64,000 nucleotides of DNA from Neoluteolibacter marinus (GCF_014904755.1 NZ_JACZFQ010000045.1:1-64000); one strand, 5' to 3'. Shown: positions 32,784-42,407, numbered from the stretch's first letter. Numbers and translations are program-made. The notes: generated from the sequence alone by a model not told the origin.

Positions 32784-34148
32784 GTGGACATGATCAATCG
32801 CCGCTCCTTCCTGGGATCCGCCAGCCTCGCCTTCCTCGGCTTGCAGCGCTACTCGCTGGCCGAGTCGACGGGCCGGGTGATCGAACCCTTCGGTCCCTTG
32901 GTCGAAGATCCGGCGAAGATCCTCGATTTGCCCGCGGGGTTCACCTGCCGGGTGATCGCGACCCGCGGCGAGACCATGAGCGACGGCTTCAAGGTGCCCG
33001 GTGCCCCGGACGGGATGGCCGCCTTCGCGGCGCCCGATGGCAAGCTGGTGCTGGTTTGCAATCACGAGCTTGGCCTGGAGATGACCGGCATGGGGCCTTT
33101 CCTCAACAACACCCGGCTGCCCGCTGAGTTGGATGAAGCTTTCCCCCACGATCCGGGCGACAACCGCCTCAACCCGTCGCTCGGCGGGACCACCAACCTG
33201 ATTTTCGATCCCGTGCGTGGCGAGAAGGTCGCCCATTTCCTGTCCCTGACCGGCACCGACCGCAATTGCGCCGGCGGGGCGATGCCTTGGGGCAGCTGGG
33301 TCACCTGCGAGGAGCCGGCCGACTTGACCCAAGGGCGCGGCCAGCGCCACGGCTGGTGCTTCGAGGTGAAAGCAACAGCCGAGCCGGGACTCCAGAGGGC
33401 CGTGCCGCTGAAGGCGCTCGGCAGGTTCCGGCACGAGGCGGTCGCACTCGATCCGCGGACCGGGATTCTCTATCTGACCGAAGACCGCGGCGACGGGCTG
33501 CTCTATCGCTTCATCCCCGACCGGAAGGAGGATTTGTCGGCCGGCAAGCTGCAGGCGCTGGCGATCGTCGGCAGACCTTCGGCGAGTCTCCAAAACTATG
33601 ATCCCGACTCAACCTGGCCGCAGTCCGGAGCGCCGATGGAGGCGAGCTGGATCGATCTGGAGAATACCGAGGCTCCCGCCGACGACCTGCGGATCCGCGG
33701 ACACCAGGCGGGTGCCGCCCGCTTCGCGCGGGGCGAGGGGATCCACTTTGTCGACGGCTCGTTCTACATCTGTTGCACCGACGGCGGGCCTTCGCGCCGC
33801 GGGCAGATTTTCCGCCTCGAGCCCTCGCTCGATTCCAAAAAGCCGGACCGTCTCGAATTGTTCCTGCAGCCGGAAATCAGCGACCTGCTGACCAATGGCG
33901 ACAACCTCTGCGCCGCCCCGTGGGGCGGGGTGGTCGTGTGCGAGGACCTCATCGACCTCAGTTTCGCGCCCGCCGCCCATGTCCGCTGCGTGACGCCGGA
34001 GGGCAAGATCTTCACCCTCGCGCGGAATCCGGTCGGCCAGAGTGAATTCGCGGGCTGCTGTTTCTCGCCGGATGGAAAGTGGTTTTTCGTCAACATGCAG
34101 TCCCGCGGGCTGACGGTCGCGGTGACCGGGCCGTGGGAAAAAGCCTGA
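32784..34148 (+). CDS. PhoX-family (DUF839) alkaline phosphatase-like protein, Tat-exported
   Basis: A 454-residue protein from GTG 32784 (ATG 32790 is equally good). The N-terminus NRRSFLGSASLAFLGL is a twin-arginine signal. The body matches PhoX-like proteins: LVCNHELGLE, GGTTNLIFDP, CAGGAMPWGSWVTCEEPAD, FRHEAVALDPRTGILYLTED, LYRFIPDRK and NGDNLCAAPWGGVVVCED. PhoX enzymes are Ca/Fe-dependent periplasmic phosphatases; whether this one is catalytic is not shown. It is 31 bp upstream of the DAHP synthase gene. Confidence 0.85.
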   Translation: MDMINRRSFLGSASLAFLGLQRYSLAESTGRVIEPFGPLVEDPAKILDLPAGFTCRVIATRGETMSDGFKVPGAPDGMAAFAAPDGKLVLVCNHELGLEMTGMGPFLNNTRLPAELDEAFPHDPGDNRLNPSLGGTTNLIFDPVRGEKVAHFLSLTGTDRNCAGGAMPWGSWVTCEEPADLTQGRGQRHGWCFEVKATAEPGLQRAVPLKALGRFRHEAVALDPRTGILYLTEDRGDGLLYRFIPDRKEDLSAGKLQALAIVGRPSASLQNYDPDSTWPQSGAPMEASWIDLENTEAPADDLRIRGHQAGAARFARGEGIHFVDGSFYICCTDGGPSRRGQIFRLEPSLDSKKPDRLELFLQPEISDLLTNGDNLCAAPWGGVVVCEDLIDLSFAPAAHVRCVTPEGKIFTLARNPVGQSEFAGCCFSPDGKWFFVNMQSRGLTVAVTGPWEKA

Positions 34149-34179
34149 CAGTTGGGGTCTGGCGCTTTCAGCTCCCGCC

Positions 34180-35223
34180 ATGAGCTCGCGCGTTTCCGAC
34201 CTCCACGTCGCCAAGAACATCCCGCTGCCGTCGCCCGCACGCCTGCAGGCGGAGATTCCCCGTGAGGACGAACAGGCCGACTTCGTGGCCGGCTCCCGCA
34301 GCCATTTGCGCTCGATCCTCGGCGGCAACGACCCGCGCTTCCTGGTGATCGTCGGGCCCTGCTCGATCCATGACACCGAGGCGGGCATCGAATATGCCCA
34401 TCGCCTCGCCGCGTTGGCGGAGCGCCTGCGCGACAAGCTCTACATCGTGATGCGGGTCTATTTCGAGAAGCCCCGCACCACCGTCGGCTGGAAGGGGCTG
34501 ATCATGGACCCGAACCTCGACGGCAGCGACGACATCCCGGAAGGATTGCGCCGGGCCCGGCACTTCCTGCGCGATGTGATCGACCTCGGCTTGCCGACCG
34601 CGACCGAGCTGCTCGACCCGATCACCCCGCAGTACATCGCCGACCTGATTTCGTGGTCGGCGATCGGTGCCCGCACCGCGGAAAGCCAGACCCACCGCCA
34701 GATGGCGTCGGGTCTGTCGATGCCGATGGGTTTCAAGAACACCACCTCGGGCGACCTCGCGGCGGCGATCAATGCGGTGAAGGCCGCATCGAAGCCGCAG
34801 ACCTTCCTCGGCGTCTCGGAGGAAGGCATCGCCTCCTCGGTCAGCACCACCGGGAATCCGGATTGCCACGTCATCCTGCGAGGCGGTGACCACGGGCCGA
34901 ACTACGACGAGGCCAGCATTGCCGCTGCCCGCGCCGCGCTGGAGGCGGCAAACCTGACCCCGGCACTGGTGGTCGATGCATCCCACGCCAACTGCGGCAA
35001 GGACCAGGCGAAGATGCCCGCGGTGTTCCGCGAGATCGTCCGCCAACGCGCGGCCGGCGACCGCTCGATCGCCGGGGCGATGCTGGAAAGCAACCTCGTC
35101 GCCGGCAACCAGAGCTTCCCGAAGCCGCTCGACCAGCTCGTCCGTGGCCAATCGATCACCGACTCGTGCATCGATTGGAAGACCACCGAAGCGCTGCTCA
35201 CCGAGGCGGCGGAGATGCTTTGA
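34180..35223 (+). CDS. 3-deoxy-7-phosphoheptulonate (DAHP) synthase
   Basis: A 347-residue type I (AroF/G/H) DAHP synthase, first step of the shikimate pathway from PEP and erythrose-4-phosphate. Motifs: LVIVGPCSIHD, EKPRTTVGWKGLIMDP, GARTAESQTHRQMASG, MGFKN and DASHANCGKD. It has the full family length including the N-terminal regulatory extension. Which aromatic amino acid inhibits it cannot be read from the sequence. Confidence 0.95.
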   Translation: MSSRVSDLHVAKNIPLPSPARLQAEIPREDEQADFVAGSRSHLRSILGGNDPRFLVIVGPCSIHDTEAGIEYAHRLAALAERLRDKLYIVMRVYFEKPRTTVGWKGLIMDPNLDGSDDIPEGLRRARHFLRDVIDLGLPTATELLDPITPQYIADLISWSAIGARTAESQTHRQMASGLSMPMGFKNTTSGDLAAAINAVKAASKPQTFLGVSEEGIASSVSTTGNPDCHVILRGGDHGPNYDEASIAAARAALEAANLTPALVVDASHANCGKDQAKMPAVFREIVRQRAAGDRSIAGAMLESNLVAGNQSFPKPLDQLVRGQSITDSCIDWKTTEALLTEAAEML

Positions 35224-35229
35224 GGGATT

Positions 35230-35384
35230 GAACGAACCGCGGAGGCACAGAGGTCGCGGAGAGGGGCGCCGAGTAGATGGGGCGCCGGGTTCTTCCTCTT
35301 CTTTGCAATCCCAGACAGCCCTTCGAAGTTCATCAGAAGCCTCCGCGCTTCCCTCCGCGACCTCTGTGCCTCCGCGGTTCGTTC
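35230..35384. repeat. Inverted repeat with perfect 32-nt arms
   Basis: The left arm (35230-35261) and right arm (35353-35384) are exact reverse complements across 32 nt; their core is CCGCGGAGGCACAGAGGTCG. The 91-bp centre contains a short direct repeat GGGGCGCCG and a pyrimidine-rich stretch. No target duplication is seen at the outer edges and no ORF belongs to it. Sequences of this kind recur between genes in related environmental bacteria, so a non-autonomous mobile or dispersed repeat is likely. It occupies the leader of proS. Confidence 0.7.
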
Positions 35385-35447
35385 TCTCCCCCCTGCCTCA
35401 GATTTCGCGTGCAAAACCCGCCGTCCCCGGTTCCAAATCCGCCCGCC

Positions 35448-36965
35448 ATGTCCGCCGAGAAGACCGCCATCACCCCGACCCGCGCCCAGGATTTCCCCGA
35501 GTGGTACCAGCAGGTCATCAAGGCCGCCGACATGGCGGAGAATTCCGAGACCCGCGGCTGCATGGTGATCAAGCCCTGGGGCTACGGCATCTGGGAGCTG
35601 ATCCAGCAGCAGATGGACCGCAAGTTCAAGGCGACCGGCCACCAGAACGCCTACTTCCCGCTGCTGATCCCGATCTCTTACCTCGAAAAGGAAGCCGAGC
35701 ACGCCGAGGGCTTCGCCACCGAGTGTGCGGTGGTCACCCACCACCGGCTTGAGGCGCAGAAGGACCCGGAGACTGGCAAGACCAAGATGATCCCCAGCGG
35801 TGAGCTTGGTGAACCCTACGTGATCCGCCCGACCTCGGAGACGATCATCGGCGCCGCCTTCGCCCGCTGGGTGCAGAGTTACCGCGACCTGCCGTTGCTG
35901 ATCAACCAGTGGGCCAACGTGATGCGCTGGGAAATGCGCCCGCGTCTTTTCCTGCGCACCGCCGAGTTCCTCTGGCAGGAAGGCCACACCGCCCACGAGA
36001 CCAAGGACGAGGCGATCGAGGAGACCCGCCTGATGCACCGCGTTTACGAGGACTTCCTCCGCAACCACCTGGCGATCCCGGTGATCCCCGGCGAGAAGAC
36101 CGAGAACGAACGCTTCCCCGGCGCCGACATGACGCTGACCGTCGAGGCGATGGTGCAGGACAAGAAGGCCATCCAGGCCGGCACCTCGCACTACCTCGGC
36201 CAGAACTTCTCCAAGGCCCAGGACATTTCCTTCACCGGCCGCGACGGCGTGGTCGAGCACGCCTACACCACTTCGTGGGGCGTCTCCACCCGCATGATCG
36301 GCACGCTGATCATGGCGCACGCCGACGACGATGGCCTGGTGTTGCCGCCCCGGGTGGCGACCCAGCAGATCGTGATCGTGCCGGTCACGCCGAAGGAAGA
36401 CACCCGCCAGGCGGTGCTCGATGCCTGCCAGGCGCTGGCCGAGACGCTGCGCGGCAAGTCGTTCCACGGCGATCCGCTGCGCGTCCACGTCGACACCCGC
36501 GATCTGCAGGGCGGCGTGAAGAAGTGGGAGTGGGTCAAGAAGGGCGTGCCGATCCGCATCGAGATCGGGCCGCGCGACATCGAGTCCCGCAAGGTTTGCG
36601 TGCAGCGTCGCGACCAGGCGAGCAACGAGAAGCAGTTCATGGACAAGGAGGACTTCCTGCGCGAGGCGGTCGACACCTTGCAGGAGATCCACGACACCCT
36701 GCTGACCCGCGCGACCGGATTCCGCGACGCCAACATCACGCCCTGCGATTCGCTCGAGGCTTTCCACGCCCACTGGACGCAGGACAACCCGGGTTGGCTG
36801 GTCACGCCTTGGGCCGGCTCGCCGGAGGAAGAGGACGCGCTTTCCAAGCAGCACAAGATCACCATCCGTTGCCTGCCGCTTGACCAGCAAGACGGCGCCG
36901 AAGCCCCTTGCATCCTCACCGGCAAGGCCACCAAGGTCCGCGCCATCTGGGGTCGCAGCTATTGA
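35448..36965 (+). CDS. proS: Prolyl-tRNA synthetase, archaeal/eukaryote-type
   Basis: A 505-residue class II synthetase of the short (type 3) form without the bacterial editing insert. Sequence marks: QDFPEWYQQVIKAADMAENS, GCMVIKPWGYGIWE, VIRPTSETIIGAAFARWVQSYRDLP, FLRTAEFLWQEGHTAHET, and a C-terminal extension ending AIWGRSY. The start at 35448 gives the standard N-terminus. It charges tRNA-Pro in the cytoplasm. Confidence 0.95.
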   Translation: MSAEKTAITPTRAQDFPEWYQQVIKAADMAENSETRGCMVIKPWGYGIWELIQQQMDRKFKATGHQNAYFPLLIPISYLEKEAEHAEGFATECAVVTHHRLEAQKDPETGKTKMIPSGELGEPYVIRPTSETIIGAAFARWVQSYRDLPLLINQWANVMRWEMRPRLFLRTAEFLWQEGHTAHETKDEAIEETRLMHRVYEDFLRNHLAIPVIPGEKTENERFPGADMTLTVEAMVQDKKAIQAGTSHYLGQNFSKAQDISFTGRDGVVEHAYTTSWGVSTRMIGTLIMAHADDDGLVLPPRVATQQIVIVPVTPKEDTRQAVLDACQALAETLRGKSFHGDPLRVHVDTRDLQGGVKKWEWVKKGVPIRIEIGPRDIESRKVCVQRRDQASNEKQFMDKEDFLREAVDTLQEIHDTLLTRATGFRDANITPCDSLEAFHAHWTQDNPGWLVTPWAGSPEEEDALSKQHKITIRCLPLDQQDGAEAPCILTGKATKVRAIWGRSY

Positions 36966-37180
36966 CCGGGAATCCTTGGAGCGCGCCGGCAGAGTCTTGA
37001 AAGGACGGCGACGGCTCTTTTGGGAGGCTCGGCTGCCCGGGCAAGGAAAGATCCGCGGAGGGCGAGCGTCCAACCGCCAGGTCGAGGCGCAAAGCGGTGT
37101 CGGCGCTGCGCTCTGCCACCGTACTCCAAAGGTGGCAGGACTTGCCGGGACGTGACGCGTGTCAATCGTCACAAGTCCTT
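36966..37180. repeat. Probable dispersed repeat with hairpin
   Basis: The gap after proS contains a GC-rich sequence with arm pairs, e.g. CTGCCACC (37115-37122) with GGTGGCAG (37132-37139), and short purine-rich units. It opens frames on several strands that begin and end at repeat units rather than like genes. This has the look of a dispersed intergenic repeat; only one copy lies in the window, so the call is tentative. Confidence 0.35.
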
Positions 37181-37236
37181 GCCAGCTATCGCTTGCAGTC
37201 GGGAGCGACCTGCCTAGGGTCCCTGCGGCTCCCTCC

Positions 37237-39726
37237 ATGACGGTATCCCTCACCCCCCCGAGGCTGGACGCGTTGCGTGCAACGCGTCGTGCCGTTCCGG
37301 GTGCCCTGTTTGCCATCGGGGTGGCGGTCTCGCTGCCCTCGGGCGCCGCGGTGGATCCCGTGGTGGCGCAGGTCGAGGATTGGGCGATGATGCCGTTTTC
37401 CGGGGATGTTTCGACGGCCTCCGGGAACCCCGGCTACATGGCGCGGGTGAATTTCCTCCGCGAGGAGCCCGGCGGCAGCGGCCGCATGTGGGTCTGCGAC
37501 CTGAACGGCAACCTGCACATCTTTAGCCTTGGCGGGACCGCGGCAACCCGCAGCGCCCAATTGCTGGACCAGGCGCACCAGCGCACGGCCTATCTCGACT
37601 TCAACGGCCAGGCGGCCACGACCAACAACAGCGAGAAAACCAACGTGCCCGATGCCGGCGGCACCTCGACCACGCGCCAGGCCCCCGACGGCTTGTTCCC
37701 GCTGTTCACCAAACGGCAGGGCTTTGCCAACGGGCTGGTCACCTTCGAGTTCGATCCCGGCTATCCGGCGAACGGCAGGTTTTACACCGTGCACATCGAA
37801 GCGGTCAGTCCGGATGGCGATCCGGGCCGCCTGCCGGTGACGACCAAGTTCCCCGGATTCAATGCGGCGGGCTATGCCAGCACCCCGGTCGTGAACCCGG
37901 CCGGGAGCACCACCCGCCAGGCGGTTCTGATCGAGTGGACGGACACCAACACCGCGAACCTGACTTTCGAAGGCACGGCCAGGGAGCTGTTGCGGATCGG
38001 CTACAACAGCCACATCCATCCCCTCGGCGACCTGACCTTCGATCCGACCGCCCAGCCGGGCAGCGCGGAATGGGGCGTGATGTACTTGGCCAGCGGCGAC
38101 GGGGCCGCGGGCGAATCCAATGCGACCGGCGACGACGGCATCGGCGGGCTGACTGCGGGCGACCGGCACTTCAGCCCGCAGCGGCTCGACAGCCTGGTGG
38201 GGAAGATCCTGCGGATCATTCCCGACCTGTCGCTGCATCCGGAAACCAGCACGCTGTCCGCCAACGGCCGCTACCGCATCCCCGGCAACAATCCCTTCAC
38301 GGACCAGGACGAATTCCCGGGCGCCCGCCCGGAGGTCTGGACCGTTGGCCATCGCAATCCCCACCGCTTTGCGTGGCAGGTTCCGGCGGGGCAACCTTCG
38401 GCCCGCCGGCTGATGGTCGAGGAGATCGGCCTGAACACCTGGGAGGAGGTCAACATCATCACCCGTGGCGCGAACTACGGCTACGCCGATCGCGAGGGCC
38501 CGCAGAAACTGACGATTTCCACCAGCTCGTCGAACCAGACCGTCGGCCCGCTGCCCGTGCCCGACACCTTGCCGTTGCGGATCAACGGCGGACTCACCGG
38601 GGATCCGGTCGCTCCGGTTTATCCCGTGGTCACCTACCCGCACTCCGCGGCCTACGGCGACGCGATCTCCAGCGGCTTCATCTACACTGGAAGCGCGATC
38701 CCGGCGCTGCAGGAGAAGTATGTCTTCGGCGACATCACCACCGGCCGGCTGTTCTTCTGTGAATTCGAGAAGATGCTCGCCGCCAATGACGGCGATCCGT
38801 CGACGACGGCGGCGATCCACGTCCTGCCGTTGCGTTGGGACGATCCCCACGACGCACCCGACGCCGGACCGCAGGGCTACAGCCGGATGTTCGAGATCGT
38901 TGAAGCCGGCTACGACTTCCGCGGTGGCGTGGATTCGGATCTTCCCGGCGGTGCGAGCATCTCCGGCAGCGGCCGCGCCGACATCCGGCTCGCGATCGAC
39001 TCGGCCGGCGAACTCTACGTCACCAGCAAGAGCGACGGGATGATCCGCAAGATCGTCGCCGCGCCCGCGCCGCAATTCACCAGCCAGCCGGCGGACGTCT
39101 TCGCGCCGCTGGGCAGTGACGCGGATTTCCATGCCGCGGCCGTCGGCAACGCCGCCTGTACTTATCGCTGGCAGCGCCTGACCGCGGGTGCCGACCAGTG
39201 GGAGGATCTCGCCGACAATGCCGTGTTCAGCGGGAGCTCGACCGGTGACCTCCATCTCGACAACCCCGGCTACGAAGTGTCGGGCGACCGCTTCCGCTGT
39301 GTGGCGACCAGCGACGAGGTGCCGGCGGTTTCGAGCGCGGCTTCGCTCGAGCTCCGGTCCCTCTCGTCCACCTGGTTGAACAACAACTTCAGCGCGGCGC
39401 AACGAGCCGACTACTCGATCAGCGGCGACCTTGCCGATCCGGACCATGACCGGCTCGTGAATCTGGTCGAATACGGCTTCGGGTTCGACCCGTGGAGCGA
39501 TTCCTCGTCCTCGATCCCGTCCCTGGTCCGGAGCGGAGGAAACGTCAGCGTGACTTTCCCTGCACCGCGCAGTTCGCTGAACTACGCCGTGGAGGTAAGC
39601 GGGGACCTCGACGAATGGACGACCGACGGCGTCAGCCTCTCCGGCAGCGGCGGGAACAAGACGGGGACCTACCCGATCTCGTCCGCCAGCGCGGCCTACC
39701 TGCGCATCGCGGTGACGCCGAAGTAG
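37237..39726 (+). CDS. Secreted GSDH-type (sorbosone/glucose dehydrogenase-like) protein with Ig-like and C-terminal modules
   Basis: An 829-residue exported protein. Signal at residues 14-38 (RATRRAVPGALFAIGVAVSLPSGA). A beta-propeller GSDH-like domain covers about 40-600, with NSHIHPLGDLTFDP, GKILRIIPDLS, WTVGHRNPHRFAWQ and WEEVNIITRGANYGY, motifs of PQQ-type soluble glucose/sorbosone dehydrogenases. An Ig-like domain follows (PQFTSQPADVFAPLGSDADF ... CTYRWQ). The C-terminal module DLADPDHDRLVNLVEYGFGFDP resembles the end of the giant protein at 10.6 kb. ATG 37237 is chosen for the signal peptide. Whether PQQ is bound is unknown. Confidence 0.82.
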   Translation: MTVSLTPPRLDALRATRRAVPGALFAIGVAVSLPSGAAVDPVVAQVEDWAMMPFSGDVSTASGNPGYMARVNFLREEPGGSGRMWVCDLNGNLHIFSLGGTAATRSAQLLDQAHQRTAYLDFNGQAATTNNSEKTNVPDAGGTSTTRQAPDGLFPLFTKRQGFANGLVTFEFDPGYPANGRFYTVHIEAVSPDGDPGRLPVTTKFPGFNAAGYASTPVVNPAGSTTRQAVLIEWTDTNTANLTFEGTARELLRIGYNSHIHPLGDLTFDPTAQPGSAEWGVMYLASGDGAAGESNATGDDGIGGLTAGDRHFSPQRLDSLVGKILRIIPDLSLHPETSTLSANGRYRIPGNNPFTDQDEFPGARPEVWTVGHRNPHRFAWQVPAGQPSARRLMVEEIGLNTWEEVNIITRGANYGYADREGPQKLTISTSSSNQTVGPLPVPDTLPLRINGGLTGDPVAPVYPVVTYPHSAAYGDAISSGFIYTGSAIPALQEKYVFGDITTGRLFFCEFEKMLAANDGDPSTTAAIHVLPLRWDDPHDAPDAGPQGYSRMFEIVEAGYDFRGGVDSDLPGGASISGSGRADIRLAIDSAGELYVTSKSDGMIRKIVAAPAPQFTSQPADVFAPLGSDADFHAAAVGNAACTYRWQRLTAGADQWEDLADNAVFSGSSTGDLHLDNPGYEVSGDRFRCVATSDEVPAVSSAASLELRSLSSTWLNNNFSAAQRADYSISGDLADPDHDRLVNLVEYGFGFDPWSDSSSSIPSLVRSGGNVSVTFPAPRSSLNYAVEVSGDLDEWTTDGVSLSGSGGNKTGTYPISSASAAYLRIAVTPK

Positions 39727-39765
39727 CCCGGCTTCGCTTTTTGGAAATGGGCACCGGCCGTCCTT

Positions 39766-40482
39766 TCACTCCGGCCACTTGATGTCGGGAGTCTTGCCCC
39801 GCCAATACGGCTGGCCCGGGTCGAAGAGATTTTTCCCGCCGATCATCACATGGCCGTGCTTGTCGATGGGGTGGCGCATGAGCGTTCCATCGATGGTCAA
39901 GACGAAGGCCTCGCCCTGATACGGTTTTGGATCGAACTTCCAGGTTCCCGGGATCACCGGGACCATCGCCAAGGGAGCCTTCGGGTCGCCATGCGAAGAC
40001 ATGCCGGCGACGTAGGTGAAGGCGCACTCCCCCGGCGCCAAGGCGGTCGCGTCTGAATTGGAGACGTCGTCCGGTTTGCGGGGAGTCAGGGCGGACTTCG
40101 CCCAGAAAATTTTTTCGCTCTTCACTCCCGTGGCAATGAGCTGGCGGAACATCTGGTTCGAGCTGGTCGTGCCCAAGGTGAGCGTCGTTCCCGTCACTTC
40201 TTTGACATCCACCCTCGTGGTCGCGTCGGGAAACGCGCCATACTCCACTTCGAAATCAGACAGGTTCAGGCCGACCTGCTTGAGGTTGCTCATCGCCTCG
40301 CCCCGGACCCCGCAGTTCGTATGACGCGTCATCACACGTGGAAGAACGGGAATTGCCGCGCAAAACGCGACCGAGATTCCGCCCAACCATCCGATCCATT
40401 TCATTTTCCGCCGGGACGACCGCGCCGCCTCGTTCGGCGGCGGGGCGGGCACATCCGGCGGCGGTTGGGTCGGGTGATCCAT
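39766..40482 (-). CDS. Pseudopilin-like protein (paralogue 1)
   Basis: A 238-residue protein with a Pro-rich cytoplasmic N-terminus, one TM helix (WIGWLGGISVAFCAAIPVLP), then EAMSNLKQVGLNLSDFEVEYGAFPD, the consensus that follows the helix in type II/IV pseudopilins. The C-terminal half matches the gene at 42409-43122 closely (SNSDATALAPGECAF, PVIPGTWKFDPKPYQGEAFV, NLFDPGQPYWRGKTPDIKWPE). There is no prepilin peptidase site before the helix, so it is probably a fixed membrane relative rather than a processed pilin. The function is unknown. Confidence 0.7.
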   Translation of the reverse strand: MDHPTQPPPDVPAPPPNEAARSSRRKMKWIGWLGGISVAFCAAIPVLPRVMTRHTNCGVRGEAMSNLKQVGLNLSDFEVEYGAFPDATTRVDVKEVTGTTLTLGTTSSNQMFRQLIATGVKSEKIFWAKSALTPRKPDDVSNSDATALAPGECAFTYVAGMSSHGDPKAPLAMVPVIPGTWKFDPKPYQGEAFVLTIDGTLMRHPIDKHGHVMIGGKNLFDPGQPYWRGKTPDIKWPE

Positions 40483-40584
40483 GAGCAGGATTCACCCTGT
40501 CATCCTGGGAACGGCGGACAAGCTGCGAATCCGCTACCACGCACAAGTTGCCGATCGAGCGATCCCGGGCGAGACTGGCGGCCG

Positions 40585-41427
40585 ATGAGTTTCCAGATCA
40601 ACGCCGAGTTGCACTACCAGGTGTTCCAGCGCAGCACCCTGTTGCTGAACATCCACGCGCTTTCCACCGACAACCAGAAGCTGAGCAACGAGAAGTTCGA
40701 GGTCACGCCCGGGGTCGAGTGGGAGGAGTTCCCGCTGAGGACGGGGGAGAACCGTTACATCCGGCTCGACACCGGCGAGGCGACGGAGCTCGACATCACC
40801 TACTCCGTGGAAGCCGAAACGGCGGTGGAAATGGTCAGCCACGACGAGATCCACAAGGTCTCGATCGCCGACCTGCGCCGCACCGCGATCCCGTATCTCT
40901 TTCCCAGCCGCTACTGCGAGTCCGACTGCCTGTGGCGGCTGGCGTGGAAGCACTTCGGAGGCATCGACCATCCTTACGACCAGGTCGTCGCCATCACCGA
41001 CTGGATCTATCACAACATCGACTACCTCTCGGGCGCCACGGACAACGCCACCTCGGCCTTCGACACCGTCACCCAGCGCGCCGGGGTTTGCCGCGACTTC
41101 GCCCATCTCGGGATCTCGTTTTGCCGGGCGCTGTCGATCCCCGCCCGCTACTTCACCGGCTATGCCTGCTTCATGCAGCCGCCGGATTTCCACGCCTGCT
41201 TCGAGGCCTGCATCGGCAACCGCTGGTTCATCTTCGACCCGACGCGGCTGGCGCCGCTCAACGGGCTGGTGAGGATCGCCACCGGCCGCGATGCCGCAGA
41301 CGCCTCGGTCGCCACGATCTTCGGCAACATGCAGATGACCGGGATGTCGGTGTCCTGCGTGTCCGATGACTTCCAGCCGCTCGGGCCCGGGGCCCTGTCG
41401 GCGCACGCGATCATGATCAAGCCATGA
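40585..41427 (+). CDS. Transglutaminase-like protein 1
   Basis: A 280-residue protein with an N-terminal beta domain (about 1-110) and a transglutaminase/protease-like core. The triad is Cys169 in RAGVCRDFAH, His203 in PDFHACFEA and Asp218 in FIFDPTRLA. It has no signal peptide. It overlaps the next gene by 4 bp (ATGA), and the two are distantly related; tandem transglutaminase-like genes are common in bacteria and often accompany peptide-modifying ATP-grasp proteins, which are not seen here. ATG 40585 is chosen for the conserved N-terminus. Confidence 0.85.
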   Translation: MSFQINAELHYQVFQRSTLLLNIHALSTDNQKLSNEKFEVTPGVEWEEFPLRTGENRYIRLDTGEATELDITYSVEAETAVEMVSHDEIHKVSIADLRRTAIPYLFPSRYCESDCLWRLAWKHFGGIDHPYDQVVAITDWIYHNIDYLSGATDNATSAFDTVTQRAGVCRDFAHLGISFCRALSIPARYFTGYACFMQPPDFHACFEACIGNRWFIFDPTRLAPLNGLVRIATGRDAADASVATIFGNMQMTGMSVSCVSDDFQPLGPGALSAHAIMIKP

Positions 41428-42293
41428 ACCAGACCCACCTGCTCCGGATCGTCCACCGCACGCACTACCACTATGCGTCGCCGGTGACCTTCCAGACGCA
41501 CCGCCTCGTCGTGCGGCCGCGCGAGGGCCACGACCTGCGGGTGGAGAAGCTGGAGCTGTCGATCACCCCGCTGGCCGACGTCGTGTGGACCCGCGACATC
41601 TTCGGCAACTCGATCGCCCACGCCCACTTCAAGGACCAGGGCACCGAACTGACCTTCGATGTCGACGTGGTGGTGCGCCGCTTTTTCCCGCTCGACTCGC
41701 CGCCGCCGGAGACCCACAGCCCGAGTCCCTATCCGCTGGAATACGACACGCTCGAGCACGGCATCGTCACCGGCTACCTGACGCCGGTCTATGCCGAGGA
41801 AACCGCGGCGGTGCAGGAGTTCATCCACACCTTGCCGAATCCGGCCGACTTCCCGAGCGCGGAGGCTTTCGTGGTGCAATTGGCGGGGATCATCCACGGG
41901 AAGATCGGCTACCAGCGCCGCGAGCAGAAGGGCGTGCAGACGCCGGCGACCACCTTGTCGCTCGGCACCGGGTCCTGCCGCGACGTCGCCACCCTGATGA
42001 TGGAAACGCTGCGCCATCTCGGTATCGCGGCCCGCTTCGCAAGCGGCTACCTCGACTGTCCCGCGACCCGCGCCGCGCGGGGATCCACCCATGCATGGAC
42101 CGAGGCCTATTTCCCGCAACTCGGCTGGCGGGGCTTCGATCCCACCACCGGCAAGCCCTGCGACCACCGCCACATCGTCACCGGCACCAGCCACCACCCG
42201 CGCGGCGTGATGCCGGTCAGCGGCCGCTACTTCGGCGCGACCGGAGCCTTCCTGAGCATGACCGTCGGCGTGGAATTCTCCACACCGCTGTAG
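41424..42293 (+). CDS. Transglutaminase-like protein 2 (with N-terminal bacterial transglutaminase domain)
   Basis: A 289-residue protein. The N-terminal domain RIVHRTHYHYASPVTF, then HRLVVRPREGHD, is the bacterial transglutaminase N-terminal domain. The catalytic core has Cys185 (GTGSCRDVA), His223 (STHAWTEAYFP) and Asp239 (RGFDPTTGK). It is translated by overlap with the previous gene. Likely activity is peptide or amide-bond cleavage or crosslinking in the cytoplasm. Its TAG stop coincides with a GTAGC sequence at the edge of a REP pair. Confidence 0.88.
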   Translation: MNQTHLLRIVHRTHYHYASPVTFQTHRLVVRPREGHDLRVEKLELSITPLADVVWTRDIFGNSIAHAHFKDQGTELTFDVDVVVRRFFPLDSPPPETHSPSPYPLEYDTLEHGIVTGYLTPVYAEETAAVQEFIHTLPNPADFPSAEAFVVQLAGIIHGKIGYQRREQKGVQTPATTLSLGTGSCRDVATLMMETLRHLGIAARFASGYLDCPATRAARGSTHAWTEAYFPQLGWRGFDPTTGKPCDHRHIVTGTSHHPRGVMPVSGRYFGATGAFLSMTVGVEFSTPL

Positions 42294-42407
42294 CGCGGCG
42301 ACGTCGCGCAACTTTGCAAGTTGCGAGCGTGGGCGGGACCGATGGATCGCGACGATCCGCTTTGGTGGACGAGCTGCCCAGGGACACAACGTGAAACGTT
42401 GTGCTAC
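42290..42407. repeat. REP-like inverted pair B
   Basis: The first palindrome CGCAACTT-TGC-AAGTTGCG lies at 42307-42325, 13 bp after a GTAG (42290-42293). The second, CACAACGT-GAA-ACGTTGTG (42385-42403), is followed by CTAC, i.e. GTAG on the other strand. The second copy differs from the first by paired changes that keep the stem. It fills the space between the transglutaminase and the convergent pseudopilin-like gene. Confidence 0.8.

Noticed and set aside
37185-39447. Long minus-strand frame opposite the GSDH-type gene
   Set aside because: It is antisense to clear GSDH motifs and has the Arg/Gly/Val-rich composition of GC shadows.
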